Source: Desulfohalobiaceae bacterium
GTDB taxonomy: Bacteria; Desulfobacterota; Desulfovibrionia; Desulfovibrionales; Desulfothermaceae
Assembly (NCBI GenBank): GCA_021737115.1
Contig: JAIPER010000148.1
Coordinates: 1 to 8,135, forward strand
Length of the DNA: 8,135 nucleotides
Reading direction: 5' to 3'
Below, in pieces: positions 1 to 4,602 of this stretch. Under the pieces are notes generated by a model that did not search any database, was not told the origin of the DNA, and saw nothing but the letters and a program-made list of their open reading frames with translations. The translations under genes and the position numbers were made by a program. The stretch's first letter is position 1. The number at the start of each line of letters is the position of its first letter.

Positions 1-180
1 GATCATAGTTTAGGGCAGAGCCTAAGAGTCCGGAGGGGGCAGGGATCCCCCATGAGCGAGCCTTAGAAAACCGAGAGCCGGAAGCGTCTTAGCGAAAGAG
101 AGCCCTGTGATCGGTTCGCTGTCTATAACCGGAGTCTCATACGAGCACTGCCAGAGGCAGGGCTGACAAAGGAAAAAGCC
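1..180. other. Noncoding leader region upstream of the SDH-type protease gene
   Basis: No convincing coding frame is visible in this stretch. It contains a short GC hairpin (GGGGG at 35-39 against CCCCC at 47-51) with no T-tract, so it is not a terminator. CGGTT (112-116) and AACCG (127-131) form another weak stem. A clearer hairpin lies at 148-160 and is listed separately. A Shine-Dalgarno sequence AAAGGA (168-173) stands 7 nt before the ATG at 181. I could not pick a promoter with confidence. The first bases may be the 3' flank of a gene outside the window. Confidence 0.5.
148..160 (+). repeat. Small hairpin with AGA loop in the protease leader
   Basis: CTGCC and GGCAG form a 5-bp stem around an AGA loop (153-155). 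The central 11 bases, TGCCAGAGGCA, are identical to the core of the larger palindrome at 1336-1364 in the htrA leader. Both hairpins sit shortly before a ribosome binding site of a protease gene. A 5-bp stem alone is weak evidence, so this may be coincidence. Confidence 0.35.
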
Positions 181-1086
181 ATGGCCGATAGATTCAATTC
201 ACTGCTTCGTGGTGTCGCCAATTTCTTCAGGTTCATCTTCTGGCTCGTTGCAGCCGGTGTCCTGATCGTTGTTCTGGCCCGCTGGCTGCTCCTGCCGTCG
301 ATTGAAGACAAGCGCCTGGCCGCACTCCAGGCTCTGCAAAAAGAACGAAACAGTAAAGCCCTGACCCTCATTCACCGCAAAGAGACCATCACCTTTTTGG
401 GGATTCCGGTCAAAAGCTACATCGACATCAATGACGCCGAAGCCGTGCTTCGGGTCATTCGCGAGTCAGCACCGCAAAAACCGATCGATCTGATCATGCA
501 CACCCCCGGGGGGCTGGTTCTGGCGGCATCGCAAATCGCCCATGCCCTCCGGCAGCATGAGGGAAAGGTAACCGTTTTCATCCCGCACTATGCCATGAGC
601 GGGGGAACGCTCATCGCGCTGGCAGCCGATGACATCGTCATGGCTCCCAACGCGATACTCGGTCCGGTTGATCCCCAGATCGGGATATTCCCGGCGGCCT
701 CGATCATCCAGGCGGTCAAACGAAAACCGGTCGCAGACGTGGAAGATCATACCTTGATCCTGGAGGATATATCAACCAAGGCCATCGATCAGGTCAATGG
801 TCTTGTCTTTTCCCTGTTAAAAGACAAACACCCTGCGAAAAAAGCAAAGGAGATCGCCGATGTTTTGACAACCGGCCATTTCACCCATGATTACCCCATT
901 AACATTGACCGTGCCAAACAAATGGGTCTTACTGTTTCCACTGATATGCCGAAATCAGTCTATAACCTTATGCAACTCTATGCCCCGGAAGGATCCGGAC
1001 GTCCTTCCGTCAACTATATACCGTTTCGCAACCGGGAATGGATGTCGGACTCGGAGCCCGACATCCATTCCCGGTTCAACTGGTGA
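181..1086 (+). CDS. Membrane-anchored SDH-family (ClpP-fold) serine protease
   Basis: This 301-residue protein resembles the 'serine dehydrogenase proteinase' (SDH_sah) group, relatives of ClpP and SppA that cleave proteins or membrane-protein fragments at the inner membrane. Residues about 14-38 form one hydrophobic N-terminal segment followed by a charged, probably helical stretch (41-60). The ClpP-like core follows. MHTPGG (106-111) supplies the oxyanion-type glycines, MSGGT (139-143) carries the likely nucleophile S140, and GPVDPQIG (161-168) is a typical family motif. THD (235-237) contains H236, a candidate catalytic base; I infer that assignment. The start is ATG 181, with AAAGGA 7 nt upstream. 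The family usually ends near the RPSVNYIP motif (274-281). Here the reading continues through residues 284-301, which are almost entirely encoded by a 19-bp inverted repeat, so the tail is probably not ancestral. The next gene, htrA, is 308 bp away and likely separately transcribed. Confidence 0.85.
   Translation: MADRFNSLLRGVANFFRFIFWLVAAGVLIVVLARWLLLPSIEDKRLAALQALQKERNSKALTLIHRKETITFLGIPVKSYIDINDAEAVLRVIRESAPQKPIDLIMHTPGGLVLAASQIAHALRQHEGKVTVFIPHYAMSGGTLIALAADDIVMAPNAILGPVDPQIGIFPAASIIQAVKRKPVADVEDHTLILEDISTKAIDQVNGLVFSLLKDKHPAKKAKEIADVLTTGHFTHDYPINIDRAKQMGLTVSTDMPKSVYNLMQLYAPEGSGRPSVNYIPFRNREWMSDSEPDIHSRFNW
1030..1076. repeat. Perfect 19-bp inverted repeat inside the end of the protease gene
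   Basis: The left arm 1030-1048 (reads AACCGGGAATGGATGTCGG) is the exact reverse complement of 1058-1076. The nine bases between the arms add two more pairs after one mismatch. The stem lies in frame over codons 284-299 and ends seven bases before the TGA stop at 1084-1086. No T-tract follows, so it is not a standard intrinsic terminator. It may be a palindromic repeat element that inserted and extended the reading frame, or a 3' mRNA-stabilising stem. Confidence 0.9.
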
Positions 1087-1156
1087 AAATCAAAACAGAA
1101 AACTCAAACCAAATTCATAAAGCACGAAGTTTCTATGCTTTTTCCGCGACCCGGCA

Positions 1157-1180
1157 CGGAAAAAGAGGCCCCTTCGGGGC
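1157..1180 (-). terminator. Possible intrinsic terminator on the minus strand, without a matching gene
   Basis: Read on the minus strand, the 5-bp GC stem of 1168-1180 (GCCCC/GGGGC, three-base loop) is followed after three bases by TTTTT (1164-1160), which is terminator-like. No minus-strand gene runs into it from the right, where htrA lies on the plus strand. On the plus strand no T-run follows the stem. It could end an antisense transcript or be meaningless. Confidence 0.25.
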
Positions 1181-1255
1181 AGCTTGCACTGAATCACACG
1201 TAAATTTGTAAAGACCAACATGTTGTTTTGAAAATTCTGCTAAACGCCTATGTGT

Positions 1256-1288
1256 GATCAAACTGGCAATTGTTGTCTTCAACCCAAT
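1256..1288 (-). repeat. Dispersed 33-nt repeat, copy 1 (minus orientation)
   Basis: On the minus strand this reads ATTGGGTTGAAG, seven variable bases, then TTGCCAGTTTGATC. Copy 2 lies at 4020-4052 in the opposite orientation. The two blocks (12 and 14 bases) are identical between copies, while only 3 of the 7 central bases match, giving 29 of 33 in total. Conserved blocks around a variable centre suggest a protein-binding site or the ends of a small element. Confidence 0.75.
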
Positions 1289-1299
1289 AGAACAACAGC

Positions 1300-1326
1300 T
1301 TGGCTCTATATTCTTAAATATATTAA
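1300..1326 (+). promoter_or_regulatory. Weak candidate promoter for htrA
   Basis: TTGGCT (1300-1305) and TATTAA (1321-1326) are separated by 15 bases in an AT-rich stretch. The spacing is short and the match modest. If real, transcription would start near 1333, placing the palindrome 1336-1364 at the very 5' end of the mRNA. I saw no convincing heat-shock (sigma-32 type) or sigma-E type motif. Confidence 0.2.
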
Positions 1327-1335
1327 CAAATTACA

Positions 1336-1364
1336 TGTCAGATTTGCCAGAGGCAAATCTGACA
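1336..1364. repeat. Strong 13-bp palindrome in the htrA leader, dispersed repeat copy 1
   Basis: TGTCAGATTTGCC (1336-1348) pairs perfectly with GGCAAATCTGACA (1352-1364) around an AGA loop. Nearly the same sequence occurs at 4473-4506; over 34 bases (1335-1368) only two differ. It ends 16 bases before the htrA ribosome binding site, so it could fold in the 5' untranslated region or act as an operator. There is no T-tract, so it is not a terminator. Confidence 0.85.
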
Positions 1365-1380
1365 ACTGAAACAACAAACC

Positions 1381-1387
1381 AAAGGAG
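1381..1387 (+). promoter_or_regulatory. Ribosome binding site that fixes the htrA start
   Basis: AAAGGAG lies 7 bases before ATG 1395, and that ATG opens a clear signal peptide. The in-frame ATG at 1254 has no comparable site and would add 47 residues encoded by repeats, so 1395 is preferred. Confidence 0.85.
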
Positions 1388-1394
1388 TACTGTC

Positions 1395-2765
1395 ATGACT
1401 ATCAAACGCCTTGTGGTTCTCTTCGTTTTCATCTTTTTCACTGGGGCGTCATCCGTTTCCTCGGCACCTCCGGATTTCGTGCAGACAGCTGACAAAGCCG
1501 CGCCTGCAGTCGTCAACATCAGTGCGGTTAAAGTGGTCCAAGCCTCCAAGAAACTCTCCGAGGACAGTCCGCTGCACGAATTCTTCGAACGTTTTTTCGG
1601 GGGAATCCCCAGACCCAAAGAACAGAAGTCTTTAGGATCAGGGATGATTTGGTCCCCGGACGGATACATCGTGACCAACAATCACGTCGTTGCAAACGCC
1701 CGGCAGATCAAGGTCAATCTCCAGGGAGGAAAAAAGACTTACGATGCCGAGATCGTTGGCCAGGATCCCGCCACCGACCTGGCCCTGTTGAAGATTGATG
1801 CCGACGGTCTCCCCACCCTGAAGTTGAAAGGGTCGAAAGAAATCCAAACCGGAGAATGGGTCCTGGCCATAGGCAACCCTTTCGGACTCAAGTACACGGT
1901 CACGGCCGGCATCATCAGCGCCAAGGGCAGGGTCATCGGGGCCGGTCCCTACGACGATTTTCTGCAGACCGACGCCTCAATCAACCCCGGGAACAGCGGA
2001 GGCCCTCTTTTGAATGTCGACGGGGAAGTCGTGGGAATCAACACGGCCATTGTAGCCACCGGCCAGGGCATCGGCTTTGCCGTGCCCAGTACCATCGTCA
2101 AGGATGTGGTCACCCAGCTCAAGAAATATAAGCGCGTCAGGCGGGGCTGGCTGGGCATCACCCTGCAGGATGTCGACAAGCAGATGGCCACGGCCCTGGG
2201 AATCGAAAAAGCCGAAGGAGCCCTGGTTGCTTCGGTTCAACCGGGAAGCCCGGCCGAGAAGGCCGGCATCCGTTCCGGCAGTGTGATCAAGGAACTCAAC
2301 GGTCAAAAGATAGAGGACAGCAGAGAGATCACCAGAAAAATCGGAGACCTCCCTCCGGGAGAGACAGTCAGCATGACCCTCTGGCATGATGGCAAAAGCA
2401 AAAAAGTTGAAGTCACCCTGGGAGATCGAGGGAAAGCACTGCAAAAAGAAAGTACCCAGCAAACCCCGGACGATGAAACTGAAGCACTGGGCATCCAGCT
2501 CAAGCCCTTGAGCATGCGGGAGGCCCAATCTCTGGGGCTCAAGAGCGATCAGGGCCTTCTCGTGGTCAGCGTCCATCCCCAGGGTCTGGCCGCTGAAAAC
2601 GGGCTCAAACGGGGGGATGTCATCTTAAAGGCCAACGACGTAAGCGTTGATCAGATAGATGAGTTTAAGGAAGCGCTGCAGAAGGCCAAGGAAAGCGGTG
2701 TTCTCCTGCTTCACGTCAATCGTCAGGGTCAGAAGTTCTTCCTGACCATTCCTTTAAAGCAGTAA
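1395..2765 (+). CDS. htrA: Periplasmic HtrA/Deg-family serine protease with two PDZ domains
   Basis: This 456-residue protein is a Do/DegP/DegQ-type protease that degrades misfolded envelope proteins in the periplasm. Residues 1-24 form a signal peptide (KR, hydrophobic core, SSVSSA before PP). The trypsin-like domain carries the full triad: H97 in TNNHVV, D128 in PATDLALL and S201 in NPGNSGGPL. The loop before the histidine (about 55-80) is short, as in DegQ or MucD, unlike the long loop of E. coli DegP. PDZ1 spans about 251-345 (GWLGITLQDV onward) and PDZ2 about 365-455 (LGIQLKPLS onward). The length is normal for the family and nothing is broken. The start at 1395 is set by the signal peptide and AAAGGAG. 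No clear terminator follows, and the next gene begins 326 bp downstream behind its own likely promoter. The symbol stands for the family; the exact DegP/DegQ/MucD assignment is open. Confidence 0.95.
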   Translation: MTIKRLVVLFVFIFFTGASSVSSAPPDFVQTADKAAPAVVNISAVKVVQASKKLSEDSPLHEFFERFFGGIPRPKEQKSLGSGMIWSPDGYIVTNNHVVANARQIKVNLQGGKKTYDAEIVGQDPATDLALLKIDADGLPTLKLKGSKEIQTGEWVLAIGNPFGLKYTVTAGIISAKGRVIGAGPYDDFLQTDASINPGNSGGPLLNVDGEVVGINTAIVATGQGIGFAVPSTIVKDVVTQLKKYKRVRRGWLGITLQDVDKQMATALGIEKAEGALVASVQPGSPAEKAGIRSGSVIKELNGQKIEDSREITRKIGDLPPGETVSMTLWHDGKSKKVEVTLGDRGKALQKESTQQTPDDETEALGIQLKPLSMREAQSLGLKSDQGLLVVSVHPQGLAAENGLKRGDVILKANDVSVDQIDEFKEALQKAKESGVLLLHVNRQGQKFFLTIPLKQ

Positions 2766-2956
2766 AACCAATACCGGCAGTTGGCATGAATGCATAAAAG
2801 ATTAACCCTGTTCATCACCGCGAGCTATCATGATGCCCTGCTCACCGCCCGGCAAAAAACCCAAGAGACAGGAGAGAGAGGCTGAGCCTCGATCTGTTGC
2901 TGGAAAGTGACAGCGGTCATCATCTGTGGGTCAGCTGGACATGGAGGCTGAGCAAG

Positions 2957-2986
2957 TTGTAACTTAAATATTTTTTTCAATATATA
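2957..2986 (+). promoter_or_regulatory. Candidate upstream promoter for the phosphoribosyltransferase gene
   Basis: TTGTAA (2957-2962) and TATATA (2981-2986) are 18 bases apart in an AT-rich stretch with a run of T. The first ACTGCTCC box (2986-2993) abuts the -10 element, so a repressor bound there would block this promoter. Confidence 0.3.
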
Positions 2987-3078
2987 CTGCTCCAATGCAT
3001 GATTTTGCAACACAGACTGCTTTGTTCTATTCCAACTGCTTTTTATAAGACAGGCAAATGGAGCAGTATTGGAGCAGT
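2984..3078 (+). promoter_or_regulatory. Array of ACTGCT/AGCAGT boxes, likely operator or alternative hairpin
   Basis: ATACTGCTCCAAT (2984-2996) has two complementary partners. TGGAGCAGTAT (3059-3069) pairs with 2984-2994, and ATTGGAGCAGT (3068-3078) pairs with 2986-2996, each over 11 bases without mismatch. The partners overlap and exclude one another. Two further ACTGCT boxes lie at 3016-3021 and 3035-3040. The last arm ends just before the GGGAGG ribosome binding site at 3081. The layout fits an operator with several half-sites around the promoter, or an RNA switch if transcription starts upstream of 2984. Confidence 0.6.
3022..3049 (+). promoter_or_regulatory. Candidate proximal promoter for the phosphoribosyltransferase gene
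   Basis: TTGTTC (3022-3027) and TATAAG (3044-3049) are 16 bases apart. The -10 element is good and the -35 is weak. A start near 3056 would put the two TGGAGCAGT copies (3059-3067 and 3070-3078) directly downstream of the start point. The other two ACTGCT boxes would touch the -35 and the spacer, a classical repression layout. Confidence 0.35.
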
Positions 3079-3080
3079 CC

Positions 3081-3086
3081 GGGAGG
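3081..3086 (+). promoter_or_regulatory. Ribosome binding site that fixes the phosphoribosyltransferase start
   Basis: GGGAGG lies 5 bases before ATG 3092. The in-frame ATG at 2999 lacks such a site and would translate the box array, so 3092 is the better start. Confidence 0.75.
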
Positions 3087-3091
3087 CTTCT

Positions 3092-3808
3092 ATGAGTACG
3101 GTGCATGAAGACAGGACCCTTCGTAACAAAAGCGGAATCTTCCAGGATCGCATCGATGCCGGAAACCATCTGGCCGGCATGCTCGAAAAGGATTACAAAG
3201 GTCATTCCCAGGGCATGGTTCTGGCCATCCCCTCCGGCGGGGTGCCCATCGGACTGACCTTGAGCAGCGGCCTGCAGATGGATTTCGATCTGATCATCGT
3301 GCGCAAGGTTCAGATCCCCGGGAATACTGAGGCGGGGTTCGGAGCCATTGCCTTTGGGGGAGAGGTTTTCTTCAACCAGGAATTACTGGCCGCTCTGCGG
3401 CTAAGCCAGGAGCAGATCGATGAACAAGTCGACAAGGTCAAGACCGAGCTGACTTTACGAAATGCTCTTTTCAGGAACGACAGACCCTTACCGGAACTAA
3501 AGGGCAAAACCGTAATTATCGCCGATGACGGTCTGGCCTCAGGATATACCATGCTAGCCGCCATCGATGCGGTCAGAAAGCAGGGAGCGGCCAGAGTCAT
3601 TGTGGCCGTGCCCACGGCCCCCAACTCCTCCATCAGCAGGGTTGAACCTCAGGCCGACGCCATCTACTGCGCCAATATCAAAGATGTCAGGTCATTTGCC
3701 GTGGCCGAGGCCTACAGGAATTGGTGGGATCTGACCAGAGAAGAGGTCATGGAGCTTCTGACTCAGGGCATCCAGGGCGGAGGGCATAGGGAGGAGGGAG
3801 ATCAGTGA
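3092..3808 (+). CDS. Phosphoribosyltransferase-fold protein (COG1926-like)
   Basis: This 238-residue protein has the type I phosphoribosyltransferase fold, which normally binds phosphoribosyl pyrophosphate (PRPP) and transfers ribose phosphate to or from a base. The PRPP loop is plain: VIIADDGLASGYT (141-153), hydrophobic residues followed by acidic DD and small residues up to GYT. An upstream pyrophosphate-type loop IPSGGVPIG (46-54) and the stretch VRKVQIPGN (70-78) match the stand-alone predicted phosphoribosyltransferases of COG1926. The substrate is unknown, and no hood domain identifies purine or pyrimidine salvage. There is no signal or membrane segment, so it is cytoplasmic. The last residues, GGGHREEGDQ, look unstructured and run into a repeat-rich region (ATCAGTGA twice, 3801-3816, spans the stop). 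The upstream box array suggests its own regulation, independent of htrA. Confidence 0.85.
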   Translation: MSTVHEDRTLRNKSGIFQDRIDAGNHLAGMLEKDYKGHSQGMVLAIPSGGVPIGLTLSSGLQMDFDLIIVRKVQIPGNTEAGFGAIAFGGEVFFNQELLAALRLSQEQIDEQVDKVKTELTLRNALFRNDRPLPELKGKTVIIADDGLASGYTMLAAIDAVRKQGAARVIVAVPTAPNSSISRVEPQADAIYCANIKDVRSFAVAEAYRNWWDLTREEVMELLTQGIQGGGHREEGDQ

Positions 3809-3840
3809 ATCAGTGAATCGGTGGACAGTGGTCAGTTGGC

Positions 3841-3861
3841 GGTGGGCGGTGGGCGGTGGGC
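3841..3861. repeat. Tandem GGTGGGC repeat, three units
   Basis: GGTGGGC is repeated three times head to tail, followed by GGAAGA. The junction sequence CGGTGGGCGGAAGA (3854-3867) occurs again at 4237-4250. Slippage-prone 7-mers like this often vary in copy number. Confidence 0.85.
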
Positions 3862-3870
3862 GGAAGACAA

Positions 3871-4009
3871 TACAGCGAAAGTTTATGCTCACAAGCCCTT
3901 TTTGTACTGGGATCGCCAGGCTCCAGCCTGGCATTGCGGGCCGCCAGGCACGCACTTGAGGCGCGACTGGCTCTATACAAGATATTATTGCACCTGAAGT
4001 TTCGCTGTA
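3871..4009. repeat. 139-bp segment with 10-bp inverted ends
   Basis: TACAGCGAAA (3871-3880) is the exact reverse complement of TTTCGCTGTA (4000-4009); pairing continues imperfectly inward for about five more bases. The segment has no coding frame. It could be a tiny non-autonomous element or a relic; I see no target-site duplication. Confidence 0.5.
3915..3932. repeat. GCCAGGCT palindrome
   Basis: GCCAGGCT (3915-3922) and AGCCTGGC (3925-3932) are perfect inverted copies, giving about seven base pairs with a four-base loop. GCCAGGC recurs at 3942-3948. It resembles the short GC palindromes scattered between genes in many proteobacteria. No T-tract follows. Confidence 0.7.
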
Positions 4010-4068
4010 GTGTTATGTAATTGGGTTGAAGTCCATATTTGCCAGTTTGATCGAGGCAGAAACTTCAG
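3994..4068. repeat. CTGAAGTTTC inverted repeat enclosing a dispersed-repeat copy
   Basis: CTGAAGTTTC (3994-4003) and GAAACTTCAG (4059-4068) are exact inverted copies 55 bases apart. The 33-nt dispersed repeat (4020-4052) sits between them. The left arm overlaps the right end of the 3871-4009 pair, so the structures are nested or overlapping. Confidence 0.6.
4020..4052 (+). repeat. Dispersed 33-nt repeat, copy 2 (plus orientation)
   Basis: ATTGGGTTGAAG (4020-4031) and TTGCCAGTTTGATC (4039-4052) flank seven variable bases. Both blocks match copy 1 (1256-1288, minus strand) exactly. The two copies therefore form inverted repeats around a segment of about 2.7 kb that carries htrA and the phosphoribosyltransferase gene. 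Confidence 0.75.
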
Positions 4069-4105
4069 TTCCTTACGATGAGGTTTCGCAATGCTCTCCT
4101 CTCTC

Positions 4106-4180
4106 TGTCATTCTGAGCGAGTCTGCCTGCCCAGTTCAATCTCTTAAGCGGAACGTATTGAACCGGGGCGAGCGAAGAAT
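4106..4180. repeat. Probable dispersed repeat of the GTCATTCTGAGCGA type
   Basis: The segment begins with GTCATTCTGAGCGA and ends with GCGAAGAATC, the ends of a common intergenic repeat seen in several bacterial groups. Inside, GTTCAAT (4134-4140) pairs with ATTGAAC (4157-4163). The assignment is from memory of the repeat type and is moderately sure. Confidence 0.45.
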
Positions 4181-4274
4181 CCCTTCTCTTCAACAGGCTT
4201 GCTTTTTGAAAACACATGATATTTTATACCAATAGACGGTGGGCGGAAGATGCCGGACTACTGGATTTTTTTCC

Positions 4275-4301
4275 GTCATTCCGGCGAAAGCCGGAATCCA
4301 G
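4275..4301. repeat. REP-like palindrome with GAAA loop
   Basis: ATTCCGGC (4278-4285) and GCCGGAAT (4290-4297) pair perfectly around a GAAA tetraloop, within GTCATTCCGG...CCGGAATCCAG. This is the well-known proteobacterial intergenic palindrome type whose minus-strand translation gives the spurious peptide WIPAFAGMT. It is noncoding. Confidence 0.75.
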
Positions 4302-4322
4302 ATTAAAAATGTAAGAGCTGGA

Positions 4323-4340
4323 CCCCGGACTATACCGGGG
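4323..4340. repeat. CCCCGG/CCGGGG stem
   Basis: CCCCGG (4323-4328) and CCGGGG (4335-4340) pair around ACTATA. It lies 22 bases beyond the REP-like element and may belong to the same repeat unit. No T-run follows on either side. Confidence 0.5.
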
Positions 4341-4472
4341 TGATCCCGGGTTTCAGTCCGTGGCAGGCGCAGAAAGCAAAGTCTATTTTTATACAAGGCA
4401 AAGAAAAGATTCACAATATCAATGTCTTAAAATCTCATATGAAACTTCGCGTAAGTGTTTGATTTTTTGAAT

Positions 4473-4506
4473 ATGTCAGATTTGCCAGATGCAAATCTGA
4501 CATCTG
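4473..4506. repeat. Strong 13-bp palindrome, dispersed repeat copy 2
   Basis: ATGTCAGATTTGC (4473-4485) pairs with GCAAATCTGACAT (4491-4503) around a five-base loop. It matches 32 of 34 bases of 1335-1368 in the htrA leader. It lies about 100 bases beyond the asparaginase stop codon. A-rich sequence, not a T-tract, follows on the minus strand, so it is unlikely to be that gene's intrinsic terminator. Confidence 0.85.
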
Positions 4507-4602
4507 TGAAATGCCCAATTTTGAAATCAAATCAATCATTTTAAGTAGTTAACTCTCATAATTGGTATAGGTGTACGAATTCTGAAGTTGGATCAGTCCA
4601 GT

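Larger units (their letters stand above)
1087..1394. other. Intergenic region between the SDH-type protease and htrA
   Basis: These 308 bases hold no believable gene. They contain a stem TTTTTCCG/CGGAAAAA (1139-1146 with 1157-1164), a GC hairpin (1168-1180), a 10-bp palindrome CAACATGTTG (1216-1225), one copy of a 33-nt dispersed repeat (1256-1288) and a strong 13-bp palindrome (1336-1364). The part from about 1290 to 1335 is visibly AT-rich and is where an htrA promoter would be expected. The htrA reading frame is open upstream to 1254, but that part is these repeats read through, not protein-coding sequence. Confidence 0.7.
2766..3091. other. Intergenic region between htrA and the phosphoribosyltransferase
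   Basis: These 326 bases contain no supported gene. The first half has a small hairpin GAGGC-TGA-GCCTC (2878-2890) and no terminator with a T-tract. From about 2957 it turns AT-rich and carries two candidate promoters and the ACTGCT/AGCAGT box cluster described separately. Confidence 0.65.
3809..4602. other. Noncoding island of repeats and palindromes
   Basis: These 794 bases between two converging genes contain no supported gene. They hold a short tandem repeat (3841-3861), a palindrome (3915-3932), inverted-repeat pairs at 3871-4009 and 3994-4068, copy 2 of the 33-nt repeat (4020-4052), a segment with GTCATTCTGAGCGA and GCGAAGAATC at its ends (4106-4180), a GTCATTCCGG hairpin (4278-4297), a CCCCGG/CCGGGG stem (4323-4340) and copy 2 of the 34-nt palindrome (4473-4506). 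Small open frames here are by-products of these repeats. Confidence 0.75.

Noticed and set aside
1030..1076. Palindrome as an intrinsic terminator of the SDH-type protease gene
   Set aside because: No T-tract follows it on either strand, and it lies before the stop codon.
1254..1394. N-terminal extension of HtrA from the ATG at 1254
   Set aside because: The 47 extra residues are encoded by the dispersed repeat and the palindrome. The signal peptide and the ribosome binding site both point to ATG 1395.
1977..2576. Minus-strand frame of 199 codons inside htrA
   Set aside because: It is a shadow of htrA, whose plus-strand protein has the complete triad and PDZ domains.
2790..2885. Small frame of 31 codons beginning MHKRLTLF
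   Set aside because: There is no good ribosome binding site, it lies 24 bases after the htrA stop, and I recognise no family. It could be a gene remnant but nothing supports it.
2999..3091. N-terminal extension of the phosphoribosyltransferase from the ATG at 2999
   Set aside because: It would translate the box array, has no ribosome binding site, and family homology begins after 3092.
4190..4414. Minus-strand frame of 74 codons
   Set aside because: It contains WIPAFAGMT, the usual spurious translation of the GTCATTCCGG-type palindrome.
3841..4506. CRISPR array
   Set aside because: The repeats differ from one another and are not regularly spaced. There are no cas genes.
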